In this document: one piece after another, positions 8,825 to 18,203 of the stretch
Numbering within the stretch: the first letter of the stretch is position 1
Layout of the letters: every line of letters begins with the position of its first letter
Assembly: GCF_039908635.1 (NCBI RefSeq)
Contig: NZ_CP150918.1
Location: 3,343,001-3,407,000, forward strand
Reading direction: 5' to 3'
Length of the DNA stretch: 64,000 nucleotides
Source: Pseudomonas purpurea
Lineage (GTDB): Bacteria; Pseudomonadota; Gammaproteobacteria; Pseudomonadales; Pseudomonadaceae
Notes under the pieces: model-generated
Told to the model about the DNA's origin: nothing
The model's input: the letters and a program-made list of their open reading frames with translations, nothing else
Database searches by the model: none
Program-made: the position numbers and the translations under genes

Positions 8825-9202
8825 CTACTCGTATTGACGCAGTTCTTGCGTCATCAAACTCAGAACTTGCTGTGGCGGAATCAATAATCCGTGCTCATCA
8901 GGTGTCGGAAAAACCTGGCAAATTCTACCGTCAGCCTGCATTCCGGGAAGCCACCCAGTCAGAAAGTCGTGCAAGGTAATGAGGCGCGGGCTGAATCCGC
9001 TCCATTCAAGATTGGCGCAAAGGGCTGCGAAGTTTTCTTCAGGCCAGAATGGAATGGTTGTCAGCTCCGCGGTTTTAGCCGTCGCCCAACCGTTGTCGAA
9101 CAACCCCCAGACCACCTCGAAATCTGCCACTTTTCGAATGAAATAATCACCTCTGGCTTTCGATTCAAGTGTAAGAATATTTCTTGTTTTATGATGATTC
9201 AC
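8825..9202 (-). CDS. DUF2750 family protein
   Basis: A 125-residue soluble protein. The order VVWGLFDNGWAT, TIPFWPEENFAALCANLEW, LHDFLTGWLPGM, ADGRICQVFPTPDEHGL matches DUF2750, a family I recognise by its W-rich core and the WLPGM..DG...FPTP ending. DUF2750 proteins are frequent in toxin-immunity loci. GTG 9202 is preferred over GTG 9211 because AAGG lies eight bases upstream of it. Confidence 0.78.
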   Translation of the reverse strand: MNHHKTRNILTLESKARGDYFIRKVADFEVVWGLFDNGWATAKTAELTTIPFWPEENFAALCANLEWSGFSPRLITLHDFLTGWLPGMQADGRICQVFPTPDEHGLLIPPQQVLSLMTQELRQYE

Positions 9203-9238
9203 AACACTCACCTTCTACAGACACTCTAACGCCCCCTG

Positions 9239-9637
9239 CTACCCTTCGATTTCGCAGGCTTCTACCTGACTGCCAATCACATAGCAGCTACCGTCTCGAC
9301 GAACTTCATCAAGCGAGACCGGGTCTTCATCAAAAGAATAAACACCGTCAACATCAACGCACCACAGCCCATCAAGATTCAGCAACTTGACCCCGCTGCA
9401 TATCGAGTGAAATTGATCGCCTCGGACTTTTGCACAGAGTTCTTTCACATCCGTTACGACCACTTCGACTGTGCGCCACTCATTACCCTCGACGGTATGA
9501 TTTCTCGCGTGAAGTACCAGTTTTGCTGCAAGCCGTTCACCCGGGGCATAGAAATACTCGAACGACAGTAACAAACCATCATCGAATCGATGGTAATCCA
9601 CAAAGATCTGTTGTGTAGCTTCTATCGACACGCTCAC
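9239..9637 (-). CDS. hypothetical protein (132 aa), immunity-like
   Basis: A soluble, beta-rich acidic protein with a GTG start preceded by GGGGGA. Visible stretches are GLLLSFEYFYAPGERLAAKLVL, a TVEVVVTDVKELCAKV strand-helix, and a C-terminal region with WCVDVDGVYSFDEDPVSLDEVRRDG. The family is not recognised. The gaps to the neighbouring genes are 29 and about 36 bases, so co-transcription is likely. Confidence 0.55.
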   Translation of the reverse strand: MSVSIEATQQIFVDYHRFDDGLLLSFEYFYAPGERLAAKLVLHARNHTVEGNEWRTVEVVVTDVKELCAKVRGDQFHSICSGVKLLNLDGLWCVDVDGVYSFDEDPVSLDEVRRDGSCYVIGSQVEACEIEG

Positions 9638-9666
9638 ACATTCCCCCGCAACACTGTCAAACCGTA

Positions 9667-10098
9667 CTATTGTCGAATCATGCCAAATTCATAATCCAGC
9701 CATTCCTTTTCGGTACAAACATCCAGAAACTCAAGCATATTATCCAGAGAGACACCCTCGGGAACATTGACAGCGAAAAATCTTTTACTCATTCCCTCCC
9801 ACGTACCGCCCATTTCAACAATGGCGGCTAGAACAGCAGAGATTTCTGATACGCCTGCCTCGAAAAAGATAATTCGAACCGTGCTGTTACCACTTTCCTT
9901 TTTCACTTCGGCAAACAGATATTCGCCCTCCGTACCGACTTCAACTGCCACTTCGTCATCCAAACTGACCTCCATTATATAAAATGGAATGTTTCTTATA
10001 CGAAACAAACCGGAAGTCAACTTCTGCGCCCACACACGCTCAGTGGACACCGGCGGATAGTCGTCAACAACCGATAATCTAAAGCTTATTTTTTCCAT
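9667..10098 (-). CDS. DUF4265 family protein
   Basis: The N-terminus ISFRLSVVDDYPPVSTERVWA, the IRNIPFYI core, and SGNSTVRIIFFE match DUF4265, a small family common in immunity loci. The annotated frame extends to 10140, but the ATG at 10098 has a strong GGAGG ribosome site (GGGAGGCGATATC-ATG), so that start is used and gives 143 residues. The C-terminal part (WEGMSKRFFAVNVPEGVSLD) is also typical. Confidence 0.78.
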   Translation of the reverse strand: MEKISFRLSVVDDYPPVSTERVWAQKLTSGLFRIRNIPFYIMEVSLDDEVAVEVGTEGEYLFAEVKKESGNSTVRIIFFEAGVSEISAVLAAIVEMGGTWEGMSKRFFAVNVPEGVSLDNMLEFLDVCTEKEWLDYEFGMIRQ

Positions 10099-10180
10099 GA
10101 TATCGCCTCCCATTGCGATCACTCGCCCACTGCCTACCACTCAATCACTGAGTTTCATCAAGCAACGCCTACCGAGCGAC

Positions 10181-10531
10181 TCACTGTTGATCGACCCACT
10201 CAGAAAATGCCTTCTCAATGTCTGCCAAGTATTTAATGTCACCAATAATCACACACTCGACGCCGGAGTCTTTACGTTCATCATAAGAGCTAAACCCGTC
10301 ACCGTCATCAATCACAACCCTCAGTGTGGCGCCACTGCGTTTATTCTTTGCAGAGAATATCGGATTCCCATCCATGAACGGCACACCGTTGGCGAACCTG
10401 GTGTTATACACAGGCGTTGCAAAGTCTTCGCGCAACTTTCCACCCTGCGCCAACTTCAGGAAAAAGAACGCAACAAAGTGTCGCTCAAAATCACGATAAA
10501 CTGCTTCACTTTCCAGGTATCGCTCAAACAC
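10181..10531 (-). CDS. hypothetical protein (116 aa), immunity-like
   Basis: A GTG start follows GGGAG about ten bases upstream. The product is a soluble acidic protein with an N-terminal helix (ESEAVYRDFERHFVAFFFLKLAQ), a central TLRVVIDDGDGFSSYDERK segment, and a C-terminal helix (YLADIEKAFSEWVDQQ). The family is not recognised. It lies second in the nine-gene minus-strand run, 37 bases after the first gene. Confidence 0.5.
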   Translation of the reverse strand: MFERYLESEAVYRDFERHFVAFFFLKLAQGGKLREDFATPVYNTRFANGVPFMDGNPIFSAKNKRSGATLRVVIDDGDGFSSYDERKDSGVECVIIGDIKYLADIEKAFSEWVDQQ

Positions 10532-10568
10532 CTAAACCACTCCCAAAAGATCATCCAGAACTCTTTAA

Positions 10569-11033
10569 CTATTCATATTTTCGAAGATAGCACTCAACCG
10601 CTCCCACACCTCGGCACTCTTCATAATCAATAGAGACCTGCATCGACAACTCCGTGTTAATCAGTCTGATCTCGTCACTGCAATAGCGATCAAAGTCAAA
10701 CTGCACACGCAGAGGCGTGTTACTGGCTGCCGTGTAGGCGCCACAATATTTCCAATCCTCATCCATCAACAGATAGTACGAGTGCGCGCTCATGATTGTC
10801 GAAGCGAAACCCAGGCATTCGGCGAGACTGGCGAAGTCGATGCGCTCGCACATCACTTCGCGCTTCTTGCGCAGCTCGTCGATCAAACTGTCCGTTTCCG
10901 GCAAGCTTAACAAGCTCGCGTCAAATTCGTTGACGACTAATAAATGGCCGAGTTTCGCTTTGTATCGGCTCAACATGGACTTGCCATGTGCCGCTCTAAA
11001 AAGCAGCATTCGTTTGTAAGGATCCATATTCAT
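10569..11033 (-). CDS. hypothetical protein (154 aa), first gene of putative immunity array
   Basis: An ATG start encodes a mostly helical N-terminal half (DPYKRMLLFRAAHGKSMLSR, then LIDELRKKREVMCERIDF) and a beta-rich C-terminal half ending VGAVECYLRKYE. The family is not recognised. The ATG overlaps the TGA of an open stretch that lacks a start codon upstream (11030-11197), which looks like the tail of a lost gene. It heads the closely packed minus-strand cluster. Confidence 0.55.
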   Translation of the reverse strand: MNMDPYKRMLLFRAAHGKSMLSRYKAKLGHLLVVNEFDASLLSLPETDSLIDELRKKREVMCERIDFASLAECLGFASTIMSAHSYYLLMDEDWKYCGAYTAASNTPLRVQFDFDRYCSDEIRLINTELSMQVSIDYEECRGVGAVECYLRKYE

Positions 11034-11197
11034 TGACTGCGTCCTGGCCTGCTACACACATTCCCTTGACTGCGGTGACGTTCGAGGCTGTGCCTGATCG
11101 GACTTTCGCGCATCACCCAGGCGCTCGGCTCACCGAACACGTTCAGCGGCGCGACCCGGTGCGAATCATAAATCGAATGCGCCCTGATGTGCGGTGT
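11030..11197 (-). pseudogene. C-terminal remnant of an unidentified gene
   Basis: This reading frame is open for 55 codons. It contains protein-like sequence (VAPLNVFGEPSAWVMRES) but no plausible start, because an in-frame TGA sits at 11198-11200. Its stop overlaps the ATG of the first small gene (ATGA). It could be the tail of a gene truncated when the autotransporter region was joined on, perhaps the lost effector of the array. The identity is unknown and the call is tentative. Confidence 0.3.
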
Positions 11198-11204
11198 TCA
11201 CTGC

Positions 11205-11240
11205 AAAAACGAGAAAAGAGACCGAAGTCTCTTTTCTCAA
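11205..11240 (-). terminator. Rho-independent terminator of the autotransporter gene
   Basis: A perfect 12-bp inverted repeat (GAGAAAAGAGAC / GTCTCTTTTCTC, 11211-11238, four-base loop). On the minus strand it is followed by GTTTTT. It lies 35 bases past the autotransporter stop. Confidence 0.8.
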
Positions 11241-11274
11241 GGGCCAGCACACTCCCCGTCAGCAGGGTCGCGTT

Positions 11275-14200
11275 TTAGAACGCCCAACGCGCCTTGAGCG
11301 ACACGCCCTGATTGCTGAAAGCACTGCGCGTTTCCACGTCATAACGCAGGCTCACTTCCGTGCCGTTATCCAGCGTGTGGTTCAACCCCAGGCCAGCACG
11401 ACCCAGCCATGGGCTTGGGTCCAGGCCTTGGGTGGTGAAGGCCGCGCCCGGAGCCCCGGCGTAAGTCGAGGTGATGGATGCTTGCTCGTTGATCACGTCA
11501 TAACCGACACCCGCACTGGCACTGAGCACGGTGCTGTCGCTTACGTTGTAGTCGAGCTTGCCGTCAACGCCGAGCACCAGTGCCTCGGCATCACGGCTGT
11601 CCACTTTCAGGTTCAGCGCATCGGCACCTTTTTCACGGTAGGACTCGTCGGCGATCCAGGTGTAGTCGGCACGCACCGATGGCTGGAACGTCAGGGTGTC
11701 GTTGAGTCGCAACGTGTGATCCAGGCTGACGCCCGCGTGGGCGTTGTGACTGGTGTAGTCGGCCTTGGCCGTGGCGTCGGCAAATGACATATGACGTTTG
11801 CCTTTGTTGTTGTTCTGCCCGACATCAAGCTGAACATTCAACTCCGTGCCCGGTGCGACGGTGTAGCTGCCGTAGCCGATCAACTGGAAGGTGTCGATCT
11901 GCATGCTCTGCGGGGCGATGTTCGAGTGGCTGTCGACATCGGTTTTCGCGTAGGCAAACGCCACGCCCATGCGGGCCTGCTCGGAGACTGCCGCGTCAGC
12001 GCCAATCGCCAGGCCCTGGGTGTTGGCATCGAACCCGGACACACCGCTGCGCTCATCCTGATCAGCCCACGAACCAAAGGTCTTGATCCAGAGGTTTTCC
12101 TGCGACGGCGCGTCGCCGGATGAGAGGCCGACCCGGCCACTGTCCTGTCGCGCCTGAATCACCCGGTTGATCCCCGACAACGTGCTGCCGGTGGCGCCAA
12201 TCGAGCTGCCGGTGAGCAGCGGCAAGGTCTGGGTGACCGCCTCGGACACTTGCTGCCGGGTGCTCAGGCCGACGAAATTCGCCGCCAGATCGCCAGTCGG
12301 ATTCTGCGCGAACGTCTGGTCGAGGGCACGGGCAGCGGCGTAGGCCGGGGAGTTGCCCATCTGGCGAACGATGTGTTCTGCCGTCAGGTTGTCATCCGGT
12401 TTTGGCGGGGTGACAGGGATAACGGGTTTGTCTGGCGTCACAGGCACGACAGGTTTGTCAGGTGTCACAGGGACAACCGGCTTGTCTGGCGTCACAGGCA
12501 CGACAGGTTTGTCAGGTGTCACGGGGACAACCGGCTTGTCTGGCGTCACAGGGTCAACGGGTTTTGGAGGAACCACAGGCTTGACCGGGACGGCCGCCGC
12601 AGTGAGTGTCAGGTCGACGCTGTTGCCGTTCTTGACCGCGCCAAAGTTGAACAACAACGAGTTGTCACTGACGGCAAAGGTGCCGTCGCTGACCAGGTTG
12701 CGAGCCATCACGATGTCCTGCATACCCGTGACGCCGAACGCGTGGTCAGGCCGGGTGACGTCCACCTCGATCCGGGCGTTCGTGGGCAGCGTAGCGGTGC
12801 CATCGATCAGCAACTTGCCGAACGTCTGGTCGTCGGCGACCCCCACTTTCAGCCGGCCATCGGCGCTTTGTTCGTAGTTGCCCAGGATGCTGCCGAACGA
12901 GGTGGCGCCGAGGGCAAGGGTGCCCTGGTTGTTGAAACCGCCACTGCCAACGGTGATACCGTCGTTGGCGACTTCAAAGCCTATGCCGTTGTCTTTGCCG
13001 CGAGTGGTGCTTCGTCCCTCCTCCATCAGGAAAGTAGCACCTCGTTCAATGTTGAACGCGGCAACCTGGATCGCGCCTTCATTGCGAAAGGTAGAGCCTG
13101 ACTTGACATTAAAACTGGCGTCGATCGCTTTCACGTCGCCAATAAATCGCGCTTGATCGCCCACGGCGTTGATCGCTGTCGCGCCGCTGCCGTCAAGCCA
13201 TACAGAATTTAACTGACCTTCGATGGTACCGCTGTTGTCGATGAACCCAAGAGAGCCTGACTCGCTGGCCACGCCGGCCAGGCCACTGATTTTTCCTGAG
13301 TTGCTCAGGCCTGACACTGTACTGTCGAGCAGTACAACGCTGGCGTCATCCTTGGTCAGGATGCTGCCACTGTTGTTGATACCGGCGACGATCGTGCTGC
13401 CTTTAACATGCAGGGCTGAATCATCTGACTCAATACCTCCGGTATTGTTCAGCGCTCCGGCAACCATGGACTTGTTCACACTGATGCCACCGTCTGCTCC
13501 CGAGATACTGCCACGATTGGTCAGGTCCCCCTTCAGCGTGAGCTCACGCAATGTCAAGCCCGTGTTTTTAGCGTCGATACGCCCGGTATTGAGGATACTT
13601 GCACCGATCGTGACGAGTCTCAGATCAATGCCGTCGTTCCCTTTGATGGTGCCAGCATTTTCCAGACTGCCAATTGCCACAAGATTGTCTTGGTAACCCC
13701 AGGCACCGACCCCAAAGTCCCCTCCCTGCATCACCCCGCCTGCATAATTGACGATGCTACCAATGGAGGTTGGTGTATCCGGATTGCCGCTGATGGCCAG
13801 CGCACCTTCCCGGCCCTCGACCCTGCCTGCGTTTTCAATGCTGCCAACCGTCACAGCGGTATTGCCGCCTATCCATATTGCGTCGGTATTGCCGAGGATA
13901 TCCCCCCCCATGTTCATGATGTGCCTCACCTGGATCGGGTTACCCGAGGGCTGGCCAATGCCAATCGCACTGTTGGTCGTCGACTCGATGCGTCCGGCGT
14001 TTTCAATCGTCACCCCCTCGACAGCACCTGATAAGGCGTCGACCCACACGGCACTGTGATTCGTGTCACTGACGACGAGACCACCACCATTGTTCACGAG
14101 TACGGCGGCATTGTTTTGGTTGAGCGCACACGTTGGCCCCATCCGCACATCATTGATGAAGGTGAGTTGGTCACCGCAGTGCTTGACCGCGGCCATCGCC

Positions 14201-14346
14201 GGAGATGAAGCAACGAACAGCGCACCGGCGAGCGCCACCAGGCGGGCCCCGCTAATACTGGATTTGCCGCTCGACCTGGCGCCTTCATCAGCAACAACAA
14301 ACGCCTGGCGTACCTGGGACCAAATAAGACGATACGACCTGTTCAT
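11275..14346 (-). CDS. autotransporter (type V secretion) with ESPR signal and proline-rich linker
   Basis: 1023 residues. The N-terminus [18 protein letters not shown] is an extended signal peptide region, followed by a signal core ending SSPAMAA. Residues about 40-590 form a beta-helix-type passenger with many short repeats of the form (N/S)xGxIxGxxxGI. Residues about 592-650 are a repetitive Pro/Val/Thr/Asp linker. The C-terminal 280 residues form the beta-barrel domain, starting near [19 protein letters not shown] and ending SLKARWAF with the terminal Phe. It is exported by Sec and displayed on the cell surface. The regulator gene upstream is on the same strand. The role (adhesin or other) is not evident. 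Confidence 0.92.
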   Translation of the reverse strand: MNRSYRLIWSQVRQAFVVADEGARSSGKSSISGARLVALAGALFVASSPAMAAVKHCGDQLTFINDVRMGPTCALNQNNAAVLVNNGGGLVVSDTNHSAVWVDALSGAVEGVTIENAGRIESTTNSAIGIGQPSGNPIQVRHIMNMGGDILGNTDAIWIGGNTAVTVGSIENAGRVEGREGALAISGNPDTPTSIGSIVNYAGGVMQGGDFGVGAWGYQDNLVAIGSLENAGTIKGNDGIDLRLVTIGASILNTGRIDAKNTGLTLRELTLKGDLTNRGSISGADGGISVNKSMVAGALNNTGGIESDDSALHVKGSTIVAGINNSGSILTKDDASVVLLDSTVSGLSNSGKISGLAGVASESGSLGFIDNSGTIEGQLNSVWLDGSGATAINAVGDQARFIGDVKAIDASFNVKSGSTFRNEGAIQVAAFNIERGATFLMEEGRSTTRGKDNGIGFEVANDGITVGSGGFNNQGTLALGATSFGSILGNYEQSADGRLKVGVADDQTFGKLLIDGTATLPTNARIEVDVTRPDHAFGVTGMQDIVMARNLVSDGTFAVSDNSLLFNFGAVKNGNSVDLTLTAAAVPVKPVVPPKPVDPVTPDKPVVPVTPDKPVVPVTPDKPVVPVTPDKPVVPVTPDKPVIPVTPPKPDDNLTAEHIVRQMGNSPAYAAARALDQTFAQNPTGDLAANFVGLSTRQQVSEAVTQTLPLLTGSSIGATGSTLSGINRVIQARQDSGRVGLSSGDAPSQENLWIKTFGSWADQDERSGVSGFDANTQGLAIGADAAVSEQARMGVAFAYAKTDVDSHSNIAPQSMQIDTFQLIGYGSYTVAPGTELNVQLDVGQNNNKGKRHMSFADATAKADYTSHNAHAGVSLDHTLRLNDTLTFQPSVRADYTWIADESYREKGADALNLKVDSRDAEALVLGVDGKLDYNVSDSTVLSASAGVGYDVINEQASITSTYAGAPGAAFTTQGLDPSPWLGRAGLGLNHTLDNGTEVSLRYDVETRSAFSNQGVSLKARWAF
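12416..12570 (-). repeat. 30-bp tandem repeat encoding (PDKPVVPVT)n linker
   Basis: About five tandem units encode PVTPDKPVV. Alternate units are nearly identical, which gives a 60-bp higher-order period. It lies inside the autotransporter between passenger and barrel and is prone to copy-number change. Confidence 0.85.
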
Positions 14347-14457
14347 CGCTTAACTCCTTGGCAGTGGACCTGAAAATGGGTCCGCAGCCTAGCGCGGATG
14401 AACAGCAGCGAAACTGAGCAAATCTGAGCCAGCGCTCAATGCAGCGACGTGTGAGGT

Positions 14458-15141
14458 TCAGGTATTGATGACCGCCGTCGCGTAAAAGCAATAACCGGCG
14501 TTGCGCAGGGTTTTGACCGGAAGCGCGTGGCCGGAGAACGCCTCGATGTTGCGGCGCAGTCGGCGCATCTGTGTGTCGAGACGGCGCTGGTCATATCCCA
14601 GGAAGTCTTCCCCCAGCGCCTCGATGATGGCTTGGCGACTGACATTTTCGGGAGCCCGCTGCATCAGGCATTGAAGCACCAGCAAGTCCTGCTGCGAGAG
14701 ACGCACGGGGCCGGCACCCGGCACCAACAGACGCCGCGGCCCGACGTCAAGCCGCCAGGGCTGTTCGTCGCGGTCCAGGTCCAGGCGTCGCTTGAGCGAA
14801 TCCAGCACGGCCGCCAATTCGTCCAGGTCGCAGCCCTTGCCGAGATAGTGATCGGCCCCCTCGCCCAGACCCGCGATCCTTTCCGGCGTGGTGTCGCGCG
14901 CTGTCAGCACCACAATGCCCAGCCGATGACCCGACTGGCGCAAGCGACGAATCAGTTGCAGACCATCGCCATCGGGCAGCCCAAGGTCGATGATCGCCAG
15001 GTGATGGCGTTGGGTGTCGAAGCATTGCTCGAACGCCGCCAGCGTGGTGACGGTCTGGGTGCGATAGCCACTTTCTTCAAGAAACTCCCCCAGTTCCTGG
15101 GCCAGTACGGGTTCATCTTCAAGCAGGATCAGGTCAGTCAT
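14458..15141 (-). CDS. OmpR-family two-component response regulator
   Basis: 227 residues. The receiver domain has the acidic pocket (EDE at 8-10), phospho-acceptor D52 in IIDLGLPDGDG, T80 and K102. The residue after the lysine is Gly instead of the near-universal cis-Pro (LGKGCDLDEL), which is unusual. The C-terminal winged-helix domain (about 130-222) contains VLQCLMQRAPENVSRQAIIEAL and ends with the RNAGYCF wing of the PhoB/OmpR class. It is divergent from a histidine kinase 93 bases away and upstream of the autotransporter on the same strand, so the kinase is the likely partner and the autotransporter a possible target. Confidence 0.9.
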   Translation of the reverse strand: MTDLILLEDEPVLAQELGEFLEESGYRTQTVTTLAAFEQCFDTQRHHLAIIDLGLPDGDGLQLIRRLRQSGHRLGIVVLTARDTTPERIAGLGEGADHYLGKGCDLDELAAVLDSLKRRLDLDRDEQPWRLDVGPRRLLVPGAGPVRLSQQDLLVLQCLMQRAPENVSRQAIIEALGEDFLGYDQRRLDTQMRRLRRNIEAFSGHALPVKTLRNAGYCFYATAVINT

Positions 15142-15234
15142 AGCCGTTTATCTTAACCAATTGCAGCCGCGCCTCGCTGAGCGTTTCCAAGTACTAGCAG
15201 TCTGCCATGAACGGACATGCTAAGGTGCGCCGCC

Positions 15235-17259
15235 ATGAAAATCCTCCTGCTGCTTCTGACCCTTTGCCTCGGCCAATTCCACCTGCAAGCGCAGGCGGAC
15301 GTGCTGCACCTGTCACGGCTGGAACAACCGGTCAGCGCCCGTGGTTATCTGCAACGCCTGGATGACCCCAAAGGTACGTTGACGCCTGAACAAGCCGCGC
15401 AGGCAACCACCTGGCGCGCGCTGCCGGGGAGCCTGAGCGCGGGCTACACCACCGACGCCGTGTGGCTGAGGATCGAGGTCCAGGCCATCGACACCGCCGA
15501 GCAGAACTGGGTGCTGCGCCTGAACAACGCCCTGCTCGATGATGTTCGTCTCTATCAATACGTGCTGGGTGCCTGGCAGGAGCAACGTGCGGGCGAGGAC
15601 CTGCCGCGCAGCCAATGGCCGGAAAATTCCCGTGCAGCAGTCTTCCCGTTACAGCCCCATCACGACCAGCCGCAACTGCTCCTGCTACGTCTGCAGACCA
15701 AAAACGCCCTGTCGGTGAGCATCGAACTCACCCCGCGGCTGGCCTTCTCGGAGTCCAACCGCCGCGAGTTCCTCATGTACGGGTTGTACTTCGGCGTCTA
15801 CCTGATGCTGATCGGCTTCCACAGCATTTTCTGGCGGATGACTCGCGCCCCGGAAAGCGGCTGGTACTTGAGTTATGTCAGTTGCTGCGTGTTGGTCGAG
15901 GCCCTGACGATCGGCCTGCCGCAGCAGTTCCTGGGCATTCCCGTGTGGGTCAGCGATCCCTTGCTGGGCGTCGCCCTGGCCCTTGGCGTGCCCATCGGCG
16001 TGATCTTTGCCGGCCGCCAGTTGGGGCTGCCCGAGGTTTATCCTCGGTTGCAGCGTGGCCTGGCGTGGTTGTGCTGGGGGATTGGCGGCGGCGCCGCGCT
16101 GACCGTCATCGCCGGGCACTATCGCGAAGCCATGCCGGTGGTGCTGACCACCGCGCTGCTGCTGGTGCCGTGCTTTATCGGTCTGGGCGTCTGGTTGCTG
16201 TGTCGTGGCCATCGCCCGGCGCGTTTCTATCTGCTGGCGTTCGGCATCTATTACGCCGGCGTGGTGATCAGCTTCCTGCGCAACCTGGGGTATGTCCCGG
16301 CGATGTTCTGGACCGATCATGCGGTCGCCATCGGCACCCTGATTCACATGGGGTTGATGAGCTTGCGCATCATCACGCACTACAACCGGCTCAAGCGTGA
16401 CAAGGAACTGGCCCAGGCAGCCGCCGCCGAGATGACGCTGCAACAAAGCGCGCACCTGGAGTCGCTGGTGGCGATCCGCACCCAGGAGTTGAGCCAAGAA
16501 ATCCTGCGTCGGGCGCTGCTTGAACAGGAGCTGCGCGTCGCCCTGGAGCATGAGCAACGCATACAGGCGCAACAGAACGATTTCGTGGCGATGGTCTCCC
16601 ATGAGTTCCGCACCCCGCTGGCGATCATCAGCACCTCGGCACAGCAACTGGCGAAACACCTCGACGCACCGGCGGAAAAGAACCTGCGCCGCTGCCAGAA
16701 CATCCGCAATGCCGGCTCACGCTTGCTGGCGTTGGTCGATGACTACCTGACCCATGACCGCATGACCGACCTGCGCCCCACCGCACGCCTCGCCCCCTGT
16801 GACCTGGCCCTGCTGCTGGAAAACGTGGTGGCCGAATTCGCCCCGTGGCGGATCTCGCTGGACTATCGCCTGCCTCACCGGTTGTACCTGTGCGACGCCG
16901 GTTTGCTGCACGTGGCCGTGCGCAACCTGTTGGCCAACGCGGACCGCCATACACCGGCCCCGACGCGAATCATCTTCACCGTGAACGAAATCGACGACGC
17001 CCTCTCCCTGAGCATTCGCCACCCGGGGGAAGCGATCCCCGAAGACGAGCGCGAGCGCCTGTTCCACAAGTACTACCGTGGCCGTCAGGCCCAACTGAGC
17101 GCAGGCGCCGGCCTGGGGCTGTACATGGTGCAGCGGATCGCCCAACTGCATGGAGGGGACGTTCAACTGGTGGGCATTGGCGGACACGAAGACGTGAGTT
17201 TTCTCATGCAGGTGCGCCTGGCTCAAGTGCCCACTATGACGGTCAAGCCCTGCGCGTAG
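15235..17259 (+). CDS. hybrid-free sensor histidine kinase with 7TMR-DISM input
   Basis: 674 residues. A signal peptide (LLLLLTLCLGQFHLQAQA) is followed by a periplasmic DISMED2-type sensing domain (about 25-160), seven transmembrane helices (about 175-385), a coiled coil, and a HisKA domain with H456 in VSHEFRTPL. The HATPase domain has the N-box (VRNLLANADRH), a G-box (GAGLGLYMVQ) and no receiver. The start is ATG 15235; an upstream ATG at 15217 lacks a ribosome site and precedes a good signal peptide. DISMED2 domains resemble carbohydrate-binding folds, so an extracellular carbohydrate signal is possible. It pairs with the divergent OmpR-type regulator. The end overlaps the convergent LysR gene by 17 bases. 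Confidence 0.9.
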   Translation: MKILLLLLTLCLGQFHLQAQADVLHLSRLEQPVSARGYLQRLDDPKGTLTPEQAAQATTWRALPGSLSAGYTTDAVWLRIEVQAIDTAEQNWVLRLNNALLDDVRLYQYVLGAWQEQRAGEDLPRSQWPENSRAAVFPLQPHHDQPQLLLLRLQTKNALSVSIELTPRLAFSESNRREFLMYGLYFGVYLMLIGFHSIFWRMTRAPESGWYLSYVSCCVLVEALTIGLPQQFLGIPVWVSDPLLGVALALGVPIGVIFAGRQLGLPEVYPRLQRGLAWLCWGIGGGAALTVIAGHYREAMPVVLTTALLLVPCFIGLGVWLLCRGHRPARFYLLAFGIYYAGVVISFLRNLGYVPAMFWTDHAVAIGTLIHMGLMSLRIITHYNRLKRDKELAQAAAAEMTLQQSAHLESLVAIRTQELSQEILRRALLEQELRVALEHEQRIQAQQNDFVAMVSHEFRTPLAIISTSAQQLAKHLDAPAEKNLRRCQNIRNAGSRLLALVDDYLTHDRMTDLRPTARLAPCDLALLLENVVAEFAPWRISLDYRLPHRLYLCDAGLLHVAVRNLLANADRHTPAPTRIIFTVNEIDDALSLSIRHPGEAIPEDERERLFHKYYRGRQAQLSAGAGLGLYMVQRIAQLHGGDVQLVGIGGHEDVSFLMQVRLAQVPTMTVKPCA

Positions 17260-18097
17260 AGCAGTACTCCACAATGAGTTGAGTGACCGCTGCCACCATT
17301 GCCTGATCCGCTTCAGGAGCGCTAAACAACCGAAACTGCGCATCCGGCAAATCCGGCAACCCGTGTTCCGTGCCAAGAACCGCCAGCCCTTGCCCCAATT
17401 GACTGACGGCCATGGGCGCTACCGCGAAGCCCGCCAGTGCCGCCGCTCGCAATCCGGCAGTGCTGCTGCACAGCATCGCCGTTCGTTGGGCGATCCCTGC
17501 CCGAGCCAGCCGTGTCAGCGCGGCTTCGCGATAAGGGCACGGCTCAGGGAACAGGGCCAGCGGCAACGGCGTCGGTAACTGGGCAACGGGTTGCGCCGAC
17601 CAGGCCCACACCAGCGGCTCTTGCCACAGCAGCAGCCCCGCTTCGCTGGTTTCGCATAGAGAACCGATGACCAGCTCCAGATGACCTTGCTTCATCAGGT
17701 TCAGCAACGTGCCAGGAATGCCCGTCTGCACGTCGATCTCCATGCCCGGGTACTGCGCCGCGAAATCCTGAAAAATGCGCAGCAAGCGCGATTCGACAAA
17801 ATCCTCGGACACCCCGATCCGCAGCCGCCCGTGAAACGGCGTACGTGTCAGTTCTGCCCAGGCATCACGGTTCAGCGCCAGGATCGTGCGCGCATAAGAA
17901 ACCAGGCGCTCGCCATCGGGAGTCAGTTGCTGGGAGCGGGTGGTACGCCTCAACAGGGGTTTACCAATCTGTTCTTCCAATCGCCGCACGTGGCCACTGA
18001 CCGCAGACTGGGTGAGGTGCAGCTTCTGGGCGGCACGGCTGAAGCCTTCTTCATCGACGACAGTGACCAGTGTTTTGAGCAGCAGAGCATCGAACAT
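17243..18097 (-). CDS. LysR-family transcriptional regulator
   Basis: 284 residues. The N-terminal winged helix-turn-helix (FSRAAQKLHLTQSAVSGHVRRLEEQIGKPLLRRTTR) and the effector-binding domain from about residue 90 (GRLRIGVSEDF) define a LysR regulator. The ATG at 18097 is preferred over a TTG at 18115. It is divergent from an azoreductase-like gene with 106 bases between them, the usual arrangement for a LysR protein controlling its neighbour. The 3' end overlaps the kinase gene on the other strand. Confidence 0.9.
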   Translation of the reverse strand: MFDALLLKTLVTVVDEEGFSRAAQKLHLTQSAVSGHVRRLEEQIGKPLLRRTTRSQQLTPDGERLVSYARTILALNRDAWAELTRTPFHGRLRIGVSEDFVESRLLRIFQDFAAQYPGMEIDVQTGIPGTLLNLMKQGHLELVIGSLCETSEAGLLLWQEPLVWAWSAQPVAQLPTPLPLALFPEPCPYREAALTRLARAGIAQRTAMLCSSTAGLRAAALAGFAVAPMAVSQLGQGLAVLGTEHGLPDLPDAQFRLFSAPEADQAMVAAVTQLIVEYCSTRRA

Positions 18098-18203
18098 AGT
18101 TTTATACGTGATCAATTGGCCATTAATTTACGATTTATATTTCAAATACAACTATGTTGCAATGCTCCCACCTGCCCTATCTCTCCACTACTCAAGGTGT
18201 GCC

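Noticed and set aside
12250..13101. Plus-strand frame opposite the autotransporter
   Set aside because: Repeats of Trp/Arg/His come from reading the proline-rich linker in reverse; the autotransporter is certain.
18098..18115. Upstream TTG start for the LysR gene
   Set aside because: The ATG at 18097 gives the standard LysR N-terminus; the extension MITYKT is not typical.
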